DNA of 64,000 nucleotides from Tretioscincus oriximinensis (taxonomy: Eukaryota > Chordata > Lepidosauria > Squamata > Gymnophthalmidae), in the NCBI GenBank assembly GCA_022410635.1, contig JAJVDF010000496.1, positions 769,676 to 833,675 on the forward strand, read 5' to 3'. Within the stretch, counting starts at the first letter, position 1. Each line of letters starts with the position of its first letter. The notes under the pieces were generated by a model that searched no databases, was not told where the DNA came from, and saw only the letters and a program-made list of their open reading frames with translations. The position numbers and the translations under genes were made by a program. Shown piece after piece: positions 1 to 10,878 of this stretch.

Positions 1-255
1 CTTGCTTTACTACAATTCCCAGCATTCTCTCAAAGCCTTTCTGCAATTCCCAAGTATACTCTGCAAGCCAAGAGCCAATGAAATTTTACATGTTGCCTAA
101 AATCTCACTGTATTTGCCAAGTTCATATGTGATAGATAGAAATTCCACAACAACTGACCATTTTAGTGAATGGTTCATGGGGTAACCTCGTGGAGTGGAT
201 TGAAGGTGATGTTGCTATCAACTTGGTAGAAATCGTGTATGGGGCTGTGGCCTAA
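1..255 (+). repeat. Unnamed interspersed repeat R1, copy 1 (cut by window start)
   Basis: The sequence aligns by eye with 12879-13195 and 52650-52973. Shared landmarks in order are a TACAATTCCCAGCATTCT motif, a second degenerate copy of that motif about 35 bp later, AACTTTTACATGT-like text, and GATGTTGCTAYCAACT near the 3' end. The 3' end reads GGGGCTGTGGCCTAA, which resembles the termini of the Harbinger-like MITEs elsewhere in the window, so R1 may be a longer member of that group. No coding frame is seen. The family name is unknown to me. Confidence 0.7.
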
Positions 256-1770
256 GGGTCATTTAAGTAGCATTTACTCACAGAAACACCAAACTAAAAG
301 TCTTGAAAAAGTTTGGAATCTAGAGTTGGGCAGGAAATTAATGAGAACATTTCTGAATTTCATCAGAGACTATATGCGTCTTTTTTCTTTTGGTTATTGA
401 CGCTCCACTTTGTCAAAAATCTCCATATGGATATTTCAGTGCAGGAGCTGACATTGCCAAGATCATCATTAAAGATATGCAATCCACCATAGTCATGATG
501 TCCACTTTTGTACTCTTTAACTTTGCTTTCTTCAGAGTTATAGCATGAACTTATTTTGGAATGCTCAGAACTGATTCTGGAAGTTGACCATATGGGTAGC
601 AGAGAACAGACCATTGTTCCAAAGGATGTTGGGAAAAAGTCTTTTAGTTGGCAACTTCTTCTGTTGAAGTGTCTTTTCTTGTTCAAGATTAATTTAAAGT
701 TAAGGAGCCCATGGCTTGTCCATCAACAATAAGCAGCTGAATAACTTAACATGCAGATTACCAGGTCAAAAATATTCCTGCTGTGATGAGATATGTTTCT
801 GTTGAAATTGTAGTTATTTTAAAATTACTACATATTTACCATCTGTAGATTTATAACAATTTTTTGGTGATGGATTTTCTCTTTTTTGTAAATGTGTTAC
901 TGACCACCCTTGAAGTCTTCAAAATAATTCAGCTGGGGCATTGTATGCATAAGGACCTAGACTTCATTTCCACAGATCTAAGAGGAACAGGCTGATGACT
1001 ATTACACAGGTTTTGGATTGCATTCTTAGCTTGCCAAAGAAATATTTTTCAGCAGAAGGAAATGATGATACTGAACAATTAGCACACAGAGAGATTTCTG
1101 GTCTGAAAGCTCCCTGTGTGATCTGTCACACTGTTTTAATTTTGACATTTATCACAATACTGTCTTCTTAGAGTGGGAAAACCCAGCCATGAAAAGAATA
1201 AACTTGGAAGGCAACCAGCTTCTGGTTTGAACTAGACAATGTTCACACAAAACTGTATATGAACATTGTAATGTATGCTAAATAGTGCAGATAAATAGTT
1301 CATTCTTTCCTTCCTCCCCCCCCTCCCCCCCACACACATACAGGTTTTCTGGCCTTCTGGCATCATGGATTCCCATGAGATAACACTAAGCAATAGAAGA
1401 AGTTCACATTCACTTTTCTACTGAACCAAAAACTCAACAGTTCAGTTTGATGGTGAACAGTACCACCCAACAATCAGATGTTCATGTTCAAATTTGGATG
1501 TATTTGCAGATATGAATACTCAGTTTTCCATTGGGAAAAAAACCTCTTTTCAATGAAAAATATGTGAACAAAGACTATTCAATAGAACAGTCCATGTTTG
1601 TGATGACTGAGGCTGTTCAGCTTGATTGAACGCAGAACAAGCAAACGATGAATATTCACTTCAATGTGAACTTGTTCTGACATTGATTGTTAGATGGATT
1701 TGTGAATGTGAATTGGACTTTAGTGATAAAAAGAGGTGTCATTCCCCATAGGAGAGAGCCAGTCTACTCT
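256..1770. other. No recognised feature
   Basis: AT-rich, mostly unique-looking DNA. A short C-rich/CA-rich run lies near 1313-1338. A 107-codon antisense frame at 363-686 has no recognisable motif and is not called as a gene. Confidence 0.5.
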
Positions 1771-1771
1771 T

Positions 1772-1875
1772 GTGACAGCCACTCTGGTCTTGTGGTTAGA
1801 ATGTCAGTCTCCTATCTGGTAGTCTCTTACTTCACAAGGTGCCTGTTGTGAGTCACATTAAGTCTCTCCTCTTCC
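1772..1875 (+). mobile_element. SINE-A fragment (tRNA-headed)
   Basis: A TCTGGTCTTGTGGTTAGA-like promoter-A-box region is followed by TCTCCTATCTGGTAGTCTC and by ACTTCACAAGGTGCCTGTTG, which are head and body landmarks of the SINE-A copies at 4114 and 11485. The middle part is deleted. It abuts a SINE-B copy. Confidence 0.65.
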
Positions 1876-2136
1876 TTGATTGACATGCATGGTGTTAAGA
1901 GTTGGACTTTCATGCAAGAGATCCATTCTCGAAGCCCTGTGTCAGCCATGGAAAGGGGTGGACACCATCTACTGGCATTAGTTCTAGCCAACTCAGCTAT
2001 ACAAAAGTAAAATTGCAATCTACAATCTAGATTCATGTGTACCCCTACTAACCTGGAGGGGAAGATAGAATAAATGTAAGCCTTCAGGTGAAAAATTTAA
2101 TCCTCTGTACAATGAGAGTGGGTATAAATACCAGAG
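1876..2136 (+). mobile_element. SINE-B copy, sense
   Basis: Degenerate tRNA-like head (CAAGAGATCCATTCTCGAAG, a B-box-like region) followed by GTGTCAGCC, the TTGCAATCTACA body, AAGATAGAATAAATGTAAGC and a GGGTATAAATACC tail. The same order is seen in the better copies at 34104 and 42388. Confidence 0.65.
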
Positions 2137-2334
2137 CCGTCTTCTTGATGCAAACTAAAATGAAATCATTACTGATACTTTCATTTTAGTAATTTTTAAT
2201 GATGACAAGAGATTATTATTGCCAAAGATCTGAATCATTGCATATTTTAATGTTTGGGATGTTTGTTTATTCTTCGGAATTGTCTTTAATCAATGTAGAG
2301 CATTTTCTTGGTTTTTACGGTTTATTTAGTAAGG

Positions 2335-2605
2335 GAAAATGAGAATGTTGAATTGTATTGCTGGAGAAGACTTTTGAGAGTTCCTTGGATTGCAACAAGA
2401 CCAAATGAGTCATCACTGAAAGAAGTAAACTCTGACTACTCACTGGAAAGACCAAAAGAAAGCTGAAATGCTTTGGTCACATAATGAGAAGACAAGACTC
2501 CTTGGAAAAGATCTAAATGCTATATGAGGGACTGAAGGCAAAAGGAGAAGGGGATGTTTGAAAATGAGATGGATAGATAGTGTTCATGGAAACAACAAAC
2601 AACAG
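2335..2605 (+). mobile_element. RTE/Bov-B-like LINE fragment (end of ORF2)
   Basis: The text TGCTGGAGAAGACTTTTGAG, followed by GACTCCTTGGAAAAGATC and AAGGCAAAAGGAGAAGGGG, is the recognisable 3' coding end of RTE/Bov-B reverse transcriptases. Translation gives WRRLLRVPW and later DSLEK. Frames are broken, so this is a dead 5'-truncated copy. Its presence is one reason to favour a squamate source, since Bov-B elements are widespread there. Confidence 0.75.
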
Positions 2606-2620
2606 CTTGACCAGCCTTTG

Positions 2621-2875
2621 AAAGAAGAAGAAAAAGAATCCGTTTTTTATACCCCACCCTTCTCAACCGAAGAGACTCAAAGTGGCTTAAAAGGTTAGTT
2701 TTCTATCCTCCCCATCACGTTTTGGTGGTACCTATTTATTTAATTGCAAAGTGCTTTCACAAAGTGCTTTTGGATAGCTGGGTTGACTAGTAGAGAGTGC
2801 TCACCCCACTCCATGGGTGACACAGGGCCTCGAGAAAGGATTTCTGGATTGGAAGAGTGTATCTTAACCTCTGCA
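2621..2875 (-). mobile_element. SINE-B copy, antisense
   Basis: It begins with an AAGAAGAAGAAAAAG tail remnant, then TTATACCCCACCCTTCTCAA (the complement of a Bov-B/Sauria-like 3' end), the GATAGCTGGGTTGACTAG body and GTGACACAGGGCCTCGAGA near the degenerate head. It immediately precedes an L2 fragment. Confidence 0.7.
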
Positions 2876-3238
2876 CCATTTTTGCCTCTCTGTGGGGTTA
2901 GAGTCACCCGTGCCTTAAGATCTGCAGGGGAGGCCCCCTGGTTGTACAACCACTTTCAACAGCAAATGGAGTGAGAACCCGGGGTGGGGCCTTCTCGGTG
3001 ATTGCCCCCGTCTTTTGAATAGTCTCCCCCTCGAGGTGTGTCTGTCATTGTCTTTGTATTGTTTTAGAAGATCCTTGAAGACGCACCTCTTTCACCTGGT
3101 CTTTGGCTGAAGAGAATGTCATTTTTGTTTTTATATTATTTGTAATTTGTTAAATTTGTATTGATATTTTACTGTTGGCCACCCTGAGACCTTCAGGTAT
3201 GGGGCAGGGTATAAATAAAAATAAATAATAAATAAAGG
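2876..3238 (+). mobile_element. L2-clade LINE 3' end
   Basis: It contains the C-terminal coding signature seen in the copy at 33285 (TGCCTTAAGATCTGCAGGGG, ATGGAGTGAGAACCCGG, TTCTCGGTGATTGCCCC), then a 3' UTR ending CCCTGAGACCTTCAGGTATG and an ATAAATAAA-type tail. The frame is not intact. This CCTGAGACCTTYRGGTATAGGG tail recurs more than a dozen times in the window. Confidence 0.8.
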
Positions 3239-3414
3239 TCAATTCTGTATAGTTTATATGTTATATAACTTATTGGCAGTGTGCAAAATATATTTGGACC
3301 ACCTTGATCATTAGATGTGATGGTATAGAAATGCTAAATGCAAATGAAACTCCACAAGGTTTCAGGACGACAGTTTCATTCAGAAACTTCATTATGCAGC
3401 AAACCAGAAAAATA

Positions 3415-3485
3415 ACGCAAGAGCACAAGATGAGCTCTGCTGAATCAGGCCACAACCCATCTAGCCCAGCATTCTGGACTAGCTT
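3415..3485 (-). mobile_element. CR1 (lineage 1) 3' tip
   Basis: GCTCTGCTGAATCAGGCCAC followed by CATCTAGCCCAGCATTCTG is the complement of the lineage-1 CR1 3' UTR, as at 31600-31715. It is heavily 5' truncated. Confidence 0.65.
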
Positions 3486-3489
3486 GTGA

Positions 3490-4110
3490 CATGAGAGTGT
3501 TGGTGGGTGATCATCATTCTTGTTTCACTGACAACTGTGGCTATGGAAGAATAAATGAATCAGCAGATATACACTTTCTCTTACACTTCAAAATGAATTC
3601 CAGATGAAAGCTTTATGGCTTTCAAACTAGGAAAGAAAAGTTCAGAATTAATTAAAATGTGTGTAGTGGATTTGTTTTCCCGACTCCTCAAATGAAGTAC
3701 AATTGTTAGTTTGCAAGAGGTTGTTCGATCTCTTTTCTGAAACTTCACTGTTGTTAGGGATTGGTTAACACAATCTGTCAATCATTGGCACCTCTCACTA
3801 CTATTTTATATTTTTGTGCTCAGTATACTTTTCCTCTGTGTATTTCATGACAAAATGTTCAAAAGAAACTTGCGTAAAGCATGTATGGGTGATAGAATAT
3901 CAGGAATATTCGTTAAGCTTAAATTCAATCCTGGAGTGTACTGCTACACAACTCTGCAGCAGCCACAGTAGCAGAAGCAACAATAAAAGCTGGAATTGAA
4001 GGAATGGAGATCTCATAGTATTGCAAATGCTTGGTTTCTTCCCAAGGTGATTTACGAACATTTTTTTTGCTCTCCCCTAGAATGCAAACATCCAGCCATT
4101 CTAGATATGC
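3490..4110. other. No recognised feature
   Basis: AT-rich sequence without a recognisable repeat, gene or RNA. Confidence 0.4.
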
Positions 4111-4113
4111 AAT

Positions 4114-4302
4114 GTGCCAGTTTGGTGTAGTGGTTAGAGTATGGGACTCTTATCTGGTTTGATTCCAGACTCCTCCATGAAAGCCAGATGGGTGACCTTG
4201 GGGCAGTCACATTTCTTTAGAACTCTCTCAGTGTGTGTGTGTTGGCCATCCTGAGACCTTTGGGTGTAGGGCAGGATATAAGAACAAATGAATAAATAAA
4301 AA
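4114..4302 (+). mobile_element. SINE-A copy with L2-like tail
   Basis: tRNA-derived head GCCAGTTTGGTGTAGTGGTT (A box) and GGTTTGATTCCAGACTC (B box) are followed by GGTGACCTTGGGGCAGTCAC and a tail reading CCTGAGACCTTTGGGTGTAG then AATAAATAAA. The tail matches the 3' ends of the L2 copies here, which implies mobilisation by an L2-type reverse transcriptase. Part of the body is missing. Sauria- and CORE-type SINEs share comparable heads, so the family name is left open. Confidence 0.8.
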
Positions 4303-5076
4303 CGTGTAACACATGAAAAGAATTAAGGCTCTTTGCCTGTGGGAGAAAAGAACATCATTCTGCTAAAAACATGGATTGGAGGAGAAATATTGCACATTGG
4401 ACACACAATCTCATATCTGATTGGGTTTATTAGTGCTGAATCTGACTTAATGCCAGGTAAACCTTTGTGTGCAACTATTCCCATAGTAATAATAGTTTGT
4501 AAATTGCAAAACTTTTTTCTTTTTTTGAATTGTTTGAAAAGCAAATTACGGGATGTTGTACTACATACAGTATGAAAACAAACATTATTCCTTCTCATCC
4601 CGAATTACTTTTATCTCTAGCTACGGTACAGCACAATATTTATTCTGTACTGTTTACCAACTCATTTAAAGTACAATTTACCGCAGTGTTTTTGTTTAAT
4701 CAAAAATTAATAGAACACCTAATACAACTAAGAAAGAATGGTCCAAAAATTCAGATAGCCCAATTTTATATAGAAATAGTTCTTAAAAAATGACAAAATG
4801 AATGATTAGTAAATGGCATAACTATATAGTAAATATGCTAGTAGTAGAAACAGCAAATTGTTGTATTAATCATGTAAATAATAGACTAGTATGTGCAAAA
4901 AGAAAAAGATGGACAATAAATGTTAGGATTCAGTTCTGGTACTGGTCCAGTATTAGTAGAGTGCACAGGAAGCATTTGAACCCTGCTATTTGAAGATCTG
5001 GTAAAGTAACAGCTTCTTAGTAAAAAATAAAGTACCATAAGTCCATACCCAGGCAGTGAAAGAGCCTCACTGTACA
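4303..5076. other. No recognised feature
   Basis: AT-rich sequence with short overlapping frames on both strands and no recognisable motif. Confidence 0.4.
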
Positions 5077-5163
<87 letters not shown>

Positions 5164-5187
5164 AAGCAGCAGCAGCAGTAGTAGTAT
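5077..5187 (+). repeat. Compound (ATT)n(AGT)n(AGC)n microsatellite
   Basis: About 24 ATT-type units grade into AGT/GTA units and then a short AGC run. It sits about 120 bp before assembly gap 1. Confidence 0.95.
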
Positions 5188-5304
5188 AGGTCTAGCCATG
5201 GATGGCAAGAAAAAAGATGAATCTCTATGTCTATACATGAGGTATAGATCTGCTTGATTGTATGTATGTTTGATGGTAGTACATGCTATCAAGATCATGG
5301 ATCC

Positions 5305-6244
5305 NNNNNNNNNNNNNNNNNNNNNNNNNNNNNNNNNNNNNNNNNNNNNNNNNNNNNNNNNNNNNNNNNNNNNNNNNNNNNNNNNNNNNNNNNNNNNNNN
5401 NNNNNNNNNNNNNNNNNNNNNNNNNNNNNNNNNNNNNNNNNNNNNNNNNNNNNNNNNNNNNNNNNNNNNNNNNNNNNNNNNNNNNNNNNNNNNNNNNNNN
5501 NNNNNNNNNNNNNNNNNNNNNNNNNNNNNNNNNNNNNNNNNNNNNNNNNNNNNNNNNNNNNNNNNNNNNNNNNNNNNNNNNNNNNNNNNNNNNNNNNNNN
5601 NNNNNNNNNNNNNNNNNNNNNNNNNNNNNNNNNNNNNNNNNNNNNNNNNNNNNNNNNNNNNNNNNNNNNNNNNNNNNNNNNNNNNNNNNNNNNNNNNNNN
5701 NNNNNNNNNNNNNNNNNNNNNNNNNNNNNNNNNNNNNNNNNNNNNNNNNNNNNNNNNNNNNNNNNNNNNNNNNNNNNNNNNNNNNNNNNNNNNNNNNNNN
5801 NNNNNNNNNNNNNNNNNNNNNNNNNNNNNNNNNNNNNNNNNNNNNNNNNNNNNNNNNNNNNNNNNNNNNNNNNNNNNNNNNNNNNNNNNNNNNNNNNNNN
5901 NNNNNNNNNNNNNNNNNNNNNNNNNNNNNNNNNNNNNNNNNNNNNNNNNNNNNNNNNNNNNNNNNNNNNNNNNNNNNNNNNNNNNNNNNNNNNNNNNNNN
6001 NNNNNNNNNNNNNNNNNNNNNNNNNNNNNNNNNNNNNNNNNNNNNNNNNNNNNNNNNNNNNNNNNNNNNNNNNNNNNNNNNNNNNNNNNNNNNNNNNNNN
6101 NNNNNNNNNNNNNNNNNNNNNNNNNNNNNNNNNNNNNNNNNNNNNNNNNNNNNNNNNNNNNNNNNNNNNNNNNNNNNNNNNNNNNNNNNNNNNNNNNNNN
6201 NNNNNNNNNNNNNNNNNNNNNNNNNNNNNNNNNNNNNNNNNNNN
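5305..6244. other. Assembly gap 1 (940 N)
   Basis: Unknown bases. Frames spanning it are artefacts. The right edge enters a CTC/CTT repeat directly, so the gap probably reflects unresolved simple sequence. Confidence 1.
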
Positions 6245-6407
6245 CTCCTTCTCCTCCTCCTCCTTCTCCCTCTCCTTCTCCCTCTCCCTCTCCCTCTCCC
6301 TCTCCCTCTCCTTCTCCTTCTCCTTCTCCTTCTCCTTCTCCTTCTCCTTCTCCTTCTCCCTCTGCCTCCACCGCGTCCTCCTCCTCCTCCTCCTCTTCTT
6401 CTTCTAA
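6245..6407 (+). repeat. Pyrimidine-only (CTC/CTT/CCCTCT)n tract
   Basis: Roughly 120 nt of nearly pure pyrimidines, then a CTCC/TCT run interrupted by GCCTCCACCGCG. Such mirror-like polypyrimidine DNA can form triplexes, which fits the failed assembly next to it. Confidence 0.95.
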
Positions 6408-6930
6408 AACAAGTATTCATGAAATACTGGCATTTGCCACTTATACATTCTATGATCCAGTATATCATGCCTACTGCAGTATGCTAGTAGTCTTCAACTA
6501 CCCTACCTTGTCTATAGATGTGCTAGAAGAGGATGGGATCTTCCCTTCCTCAGAACAACTTGAGGAAGGAAGGCTTCTAATCCCTTTACCGGACTAAGGA
6601 TGAGCACAGAAAGAGCTTTATTTACTGCTCTCTTCCTAATTATCCTTACCATTGAATTTGCTTATTTTGCACTGCTGGTATGAATTTTGCAAATTTTATG
6701 TTGGCCGTTAGGTGAAGCTTCCCATCCAAACTATCAGATATTGTTCCTGTTTTTAATGTGTGTGTTTCTGTTTTTACTGTTGCTATCTACCCTGAGAAAA
6801 CGCAGCAGCAGCAGAATCAGTTATGTAAATAATATACTATAACAAATAGTGGCATTCGACCTATAAGACAAAAGACCACATGCCAACTGCAAAGTAAATA
6901 CAACCTACTACAATAAGGATTGTGTTCTTT
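6408..6930. other. Mostly unique; possible weak L2 3' UTR trace
   Basis: No gene is seen. TTTTTACTGTTGCTATCTACC followed by CTGAGA near 6772-6798 resembles an L2 3' UTR but lacks the tail. Confidence 0.35.
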
Positions 6931-6939
6931 TATTTCTCC

Positions 6940-7032
6940 TTGTTGGGATTTGGTTGTTTGGCTATCGACCCTGAGACCTTCAGGTATAAGGTAGAATGTA
7001 AGTGAGTGAGTGAGTGAGTGAGTGAGTGAGTA
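6940..7032 (+). mobile_element. L2-type 3' tail ending in (GTGA)n
   Basis: GACCCTGAGACCTTCAGGTA followed by TAAGGTAGAATGTAAGTGAG, then nine or so GTGA units. The normal AAATA tail has been replaced by an expanded tetranucleotide. Confidence 0.7.
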
Positions 7033-7085
7033 ATAAAGTAGTAATCATCTCAATGAAGATGTCAGTCTACTACACAGAAGTGGGA

Positions 7086-7412
7086 ACAAAAACAACAAAC
7101 TCATTGTTAGAGGTAATTAGAAAGGGAATAAAAATAGTTATTTATTTTATTTATTTATTTATACTTATACCCCGCCCCATACACCAAGATCTCAGGATGG
7201 CCAACAGTAAAAACAACAATTCAGAATTAGCACTTTAATAAAATAGTAGCAAAACGATATCTGCAGGTGGAAAGAAAAACAGCATTTCTTAATCACTAGT
7301 GTCCTTGTGCCTTTTTATCCATTTATGATAAGCCCACATTTATATAGTGTTGTATACCACACTTCAGAAAGGATATTTTGGGACTGGAAGAAGTACTGAA
7401 AAGGACAATAAT
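7086..7412 (+). mobile_element. CR1 lineage-1 fragment split by an L2 tail
   Basis: TTAGAGGTAATTAGAAAGGG at 7107 and GATATTTTGGGACTGGAAGA near 7371 match consecutive parts of the CR1 ORF2 C-terminal region, as at 54580 and 31110. The two blocks are separated by an antisense L2 tail at about 7140-7260. Confidence 0.65.
7140..7260 (-). mobile_element. L2-type 3' tail, antisense, nested in CR1
   Basis: (TTTA)n is followed by TTATACCCCGCCCCATACAC and AAGATCTCAGGATGGCCAAC, the complement of the L2 3' end. Confidence 0.65.
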
Positions 7413-7735
7413 AGCAGAAAGGAACACTTACTCCCATATAGACTGGCATGTAACCTTAAATTTTCCAGTGCTCTTCAGCAATTAAAGGGCTATCACTATG
7501 TGGAGGGCCCTCTTGGTGGTATCTCACAGGTCATGGAACTGTTTGCCCTCTGTGGTGTTTCAGGCTGTCTCGTGTTTAGACACCTGGTGAAGACACACAC
7601 AGCCTATGGCTCAGGGAATAACACTCTCTCCACATGCAGTCACCATTATTTTTAATCATTCTATTTTATCTGGCTATTTTATTGTGGTCCATCCTGAGAT
7701 TCTTGGGATAACAGAATAAATGAATGAATGAATAA
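7413..7735 (+). mobile_element. Old L2-clade LINE 3' end
   Basis: The 102-codon frame contains HLLPYRLACNLKFSSAL, a diverged match to the L2 C-terminal segment seen at 33500 (HLLPYQAAHTLRSAGEG). It ends in GTCCATCCTGAGATTCTTGG and an AATGAATG tail. The element is not functional. Confidence 0.65.
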
Positions 7736-8570
7736 ACAAAGACCCAAGTCCCAGTCTAGCTTCTCCCCAGAACCTACTATTTCATTTAATTTTTCCCCTG
7801 AGAGAGAAATTCCAAACATCTGAACACCTTCACCATCCCATGCTTACAATCAGATGTGGCACAATCCAAGAAAATATTTGTGGGGTATATCTGTGATAAA
7901 TGCTCTTGTATTGTGTAGTTCACTGAATACTTCTGAAGATCTTTCAAGCCTTTGATAAAAACGGAGTATCAATCTATTGCCCTTTTCTTTCTTTTCTTCT
8001 TTAAGTAAAAGTAGTGCAAGGTTTATTTTTAATTTATTTTATCCCAAGCCTAAGAAGCCATTGTACTTTCCTTTTCAGTCTCTCGTTGCTTGTTTTGTGT
8101 CAAATTCTCTCAGAAGAAAACGTATCCTATCTCCGAAGTCTCTTTCTGTAAATTTTTCGTTCCTTTCTTTTATATAGAGATCAAAGTCGGAGCTTTATCA
8201 AACCTCAAAGGCACATTGCTAAGTCTCATTGACCTCACATGTAACCTAGTCTAAGTTTATCACTTCCCTTTTTGAATGGGAAATAAGGCTCCCGCTCCTG
8301 TGAGCTATAGATCTTCCAGGCTAGAAAACTCTCCTTTTTAGTAATTAAGGGAGCAAAATAGACATGGAGGATACAAGGTCAGGGGGAAATGAATCCAAAT
8401 GGGCTGCCCTATTCACATTCACTTGACAGTTCATTAGTGATTTTGGGTTTTCACCATTAATTGTCTTCAGTTTGTAAAATTACTTTCCCTGATTTAAATT
8501 TCCTGCAATGCTTTCATCTGCCTTGTTGCTCCAGTGCTTTTATAACACGTTTTTGCTCTTTTCATATTAG
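7736..8570. other. No recognised feature
   Basis: AT-rich, unique-looking. The 66-codon frame at 7977-8177 is low complexity and not called. Confidence 0.4.
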
Positions 8571-8575
8571 TGTAA

Positions 8576-8770
8576 TTTATTTTACTTATTTAAAATGTTT
8601 CTATACCACTTCTCATAAAAATCTTGAGGTGGTTTACAACAATAATAAAAGTAAGGACACAAAACACATAAAAAGATGCAAATTAATAGAAAACATTTAA
8701 AGGTGACTGGGATATGGGTGGACGGAAGAGATACTGGCTGCCCCCAGATGCCCATTAAAATGTCTTCTCC
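8576..8770 (-). mobile_element. Possible antisense LINE/SINE 3' tail
   Basis: (TTTA)-like start, CTATACCACTTCTCATAAAA, TTGAGGTGGTTTACAACAAT and A-rich sequence resemble a generic L2-type tail read backwards. Divergence is high. Confidence 0.4.
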
Positions 8771-8876
8771 GTAGCCCGAAGAAGCATTTTCTGTAGGCAT
8801 GCGAAACTTGGCTTGTGAGTTTTTGAAGTGGAAATATGAAAGTGCTTCCCAAAATATCTTAGTACAGATATATCAT

Positions 8877-10075
8877 CATAGAATCATAGAGTTGGAAGGG
8901 ACCTCCAGGGTCATCGGGTCCAACCGCCTGTGTTGGGATTCTCCCCCTGGGACACATATTAGAAATAAAATATATTATTTTATATCATTTATAGCTGGAA
9001 CTAGCTACCAAAGAGAGGCCTCTGGGTAATTAATTTTCAAAAAATCCTTGGTCAACCTGACCTTTACCTTACCCCTGCCTCAACTCAGGAACTCTCTTAA
9101 TCCCTTTTCCTCTCCCTGGGGGCACCTGTAAAGGTAGCTCCTGGTTCTTGCACTGTCTAAACAATAGACACATTTAATCCCATTATCAACTGGGAAGTCA
9201 ACTGTTTGCCTCTGGCCAAGGCAGGCTTGACTCCCTATGGGAAAATCTCTTGGGCAAACTAGCCTGAAGCTTCCCTATTGTACTAAAGGAAGCCACTCTT
9301 TGCCTTCTTCCCCTTTTCTGTATACCCTAGGTATCACTTCATTGTTTGATACCAATCAAGGGTCATCAGAGTTTGGACCCTTGGTATGAATCATCTTCCT
9401 GTCAGGTTTGATTGACAGGGGATCTCAATGATAGCTAACAGTTCCAGTAAGTAGGCACACCACACACACATACGTCTCTTTCCCCATTGGCTACTGTACC
9501 CAGGCTGCACCCCCTTGGGAGGGGGCATCATCCGTCATGTGCCCACATTGTGCACCCGTTGGGCACCCTCTGCCCTTTTTCATCCCATCATCAATTTCAT
9601 ACACGCCTTCTGATTCTGTTGTCAATAAAAGTGGAGACTTTTCACTCATCTGGAGGCTTCCATACACTCGTGGACCTCCTACGTCTCCTGTTGCCCTGAA
9701 GTGTCGTCTGTGCGCTGATTATTTCGTTGCGGGTGATACGGACCCCAGGGCAAGCTTCCTCGCTTCACCGATCCGGTCACATTTAGTGAGTAAGCCGAAT
9801 CTCATTATGCCTGCTCAATGCAGGATTCATTAACCATCCCAGACAGGTGATTGTCCAGTCTCTGTTTGAAGACTTCCAGAGAAGGCGAACTCACCACCTC
9901 CTGTGGATACTTGTTTCATTGGTTTATCAACCTTTCTGTCAGAATGTTTTTTCTGGTATCTAATCTAAATCTCCTCCCTTGCAGTTTCATCCCATTGTTT
10001 CTAGTCCTTCCATGTGCCATTGAGAACAATGCTGATCCCTCTGCTCTGTGACAGCCCTTCACATATTGTACCCTT
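8877..10075 (-). mobile_element. CR1 lineage-2 3' end, split by a solo LTR
   Basis: The 3' terminus is at left (CATAGAATCATAGAGTTGGA, the complement of the ATTCTATG-type CR1 end). The body resumes at 9809 with CTCAATGCAGGATTCATTAA, GTCTCTGTTTGAAGACTTCC and ACTCACCACCTCCTGTGG, and runs to about 10075. Reading the two blocks together gives a continuous CR1 3' region, which proves that 8931-9808 is an insertion. Confidence 0.85.
8931..9808 (+). mobile_element. Solo LTR (about 878 bp), copy 1
   Basis: It starts TGTTGGGATTCTCCC and ends CCGAATCTCATTA(T). GCCTG flanks it at 8926-8930 and 9809-9813. A polyadenylation signal AATAAA lies at 9624-9629, followed by a GT/CT-rich stretch as expected at an R-U5 boundary. 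No internal retroviral sequence is present, so it is a recombination product of an old endogenous retrovirus. It matches the antisense copy at 48251-49129 over its whole length. The right terminus lacks the usual CA, so the last one or two bases are uncertain. Confidence 0.85.
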
Positions 10076-10283
10076 CGTATATGGTGGACCTGGAGAAAGG
10101 GCTGGGAATCCTACCTGGGAATCAAAGGGCTGGGAATCCTACCTGGAGGAGGAGATGGAGAAGGAAAAAGAAAGAAAGAGAAAGAGAAATAGAAAGAGTT
10201 TAAAACTCAGTATCTCTGCTGAAGCACCATGGCTTCAAACCACTCGACCACTGTTCCACTCTACCACTGTGCAATCAGGCTGC

Positions 10284-10485
10284 AATGCCTAAGTCTTTCC
10301 AGCCTTAAAAGATGGCATTTAAGAATTGATCTGATTGAAGTATATAAATTCGTGCATGATTTTAAAGAAATAGCCATGGAAGTCTTTGTTTAGAAGGTCC
10401 AGGAAAAGGGCTCTTGCCTTCCTCTTCTTAGTGTTTTCTCTATCACACAACATTAGAACGAGGGAGCGCACTATGAAGCTCATAG
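10284..10485 (+). mobile_element. Old CR1 lineage-1 fragment
   Basis: TTGATCTGATTGAAGTATAT, TTCTCTATCACACAACATTA and GAAGCTCATAGGAAG correspond in order to CR1 ORF2 C-terminal text at 31240-31350. Highly diverged. Confidence 0.6.
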
Positions 10486-10812
10486 GAAGACAAGGAGATG
10501 CGATGATGGAGGGAATTCTTTGCAGGATTGCAGAAATCCACCAGTGGTAAGCCAGTAAAGGTTGGATATCCTGCTTTTTTTCTCTCCTTCTCCTTTTATG
10601 TGAAAGTTCTCTATGAGAGTTGACAGCCCTTCAGCCCTGTTTATTTGGATTTGCTTTTGAACACTTCCAGATCCCACAGTCTCTTCTGATAAACGGGCAC
10701 TATTTTCTCTGCTTCTTTGGTCTCTTTCCATTCCCCATTTCCGTGACTTATTTTAAAAGCTTCACAGTTCAATCCAGGAGGATTATTTCTTTCAACTGAG
10801 GCCCTTTTGACA
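10486..10812. other. No recognised feature
   Basis: Unique-looking sequence between a CR1 remnant and a MITE. Two overlapping antisense frames show no motif. Confidence 0.4.
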
Positions 10813-10878
10813 TGGAGCCTCATCCTAGGCTGTACATCGGAATAGGAGCCTGCCAGTCACATGCTAGTGTAGACTATA

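Noticed and set aside
363..686. 107-codon antisense frame
   Set aside because: No recognisable domain, no supporting splice or promoter context, and no sign of codon bias. Kept only as a note.
4114..4160. tRNA-like A and B boxes (here and in all SINE heads)
   Set aside because: They lack a foldable cloverleaf with proper acceptor stem and sit at SINE heads; not functional tRNA genes.
5017..6597. Long open frames on both strands across 5.0-6.6 kb
   Set aside because: They run through 940 unknown bases and microsatellites; the translated parts are homopolymer-like (R, G, L, P, S runs).
7000..7031. (GTGA)n as a possible telomere- or satellite-like array
   Set aside because: Only about nine units, located at an L2 tail; an ordinary tail microsatellite.
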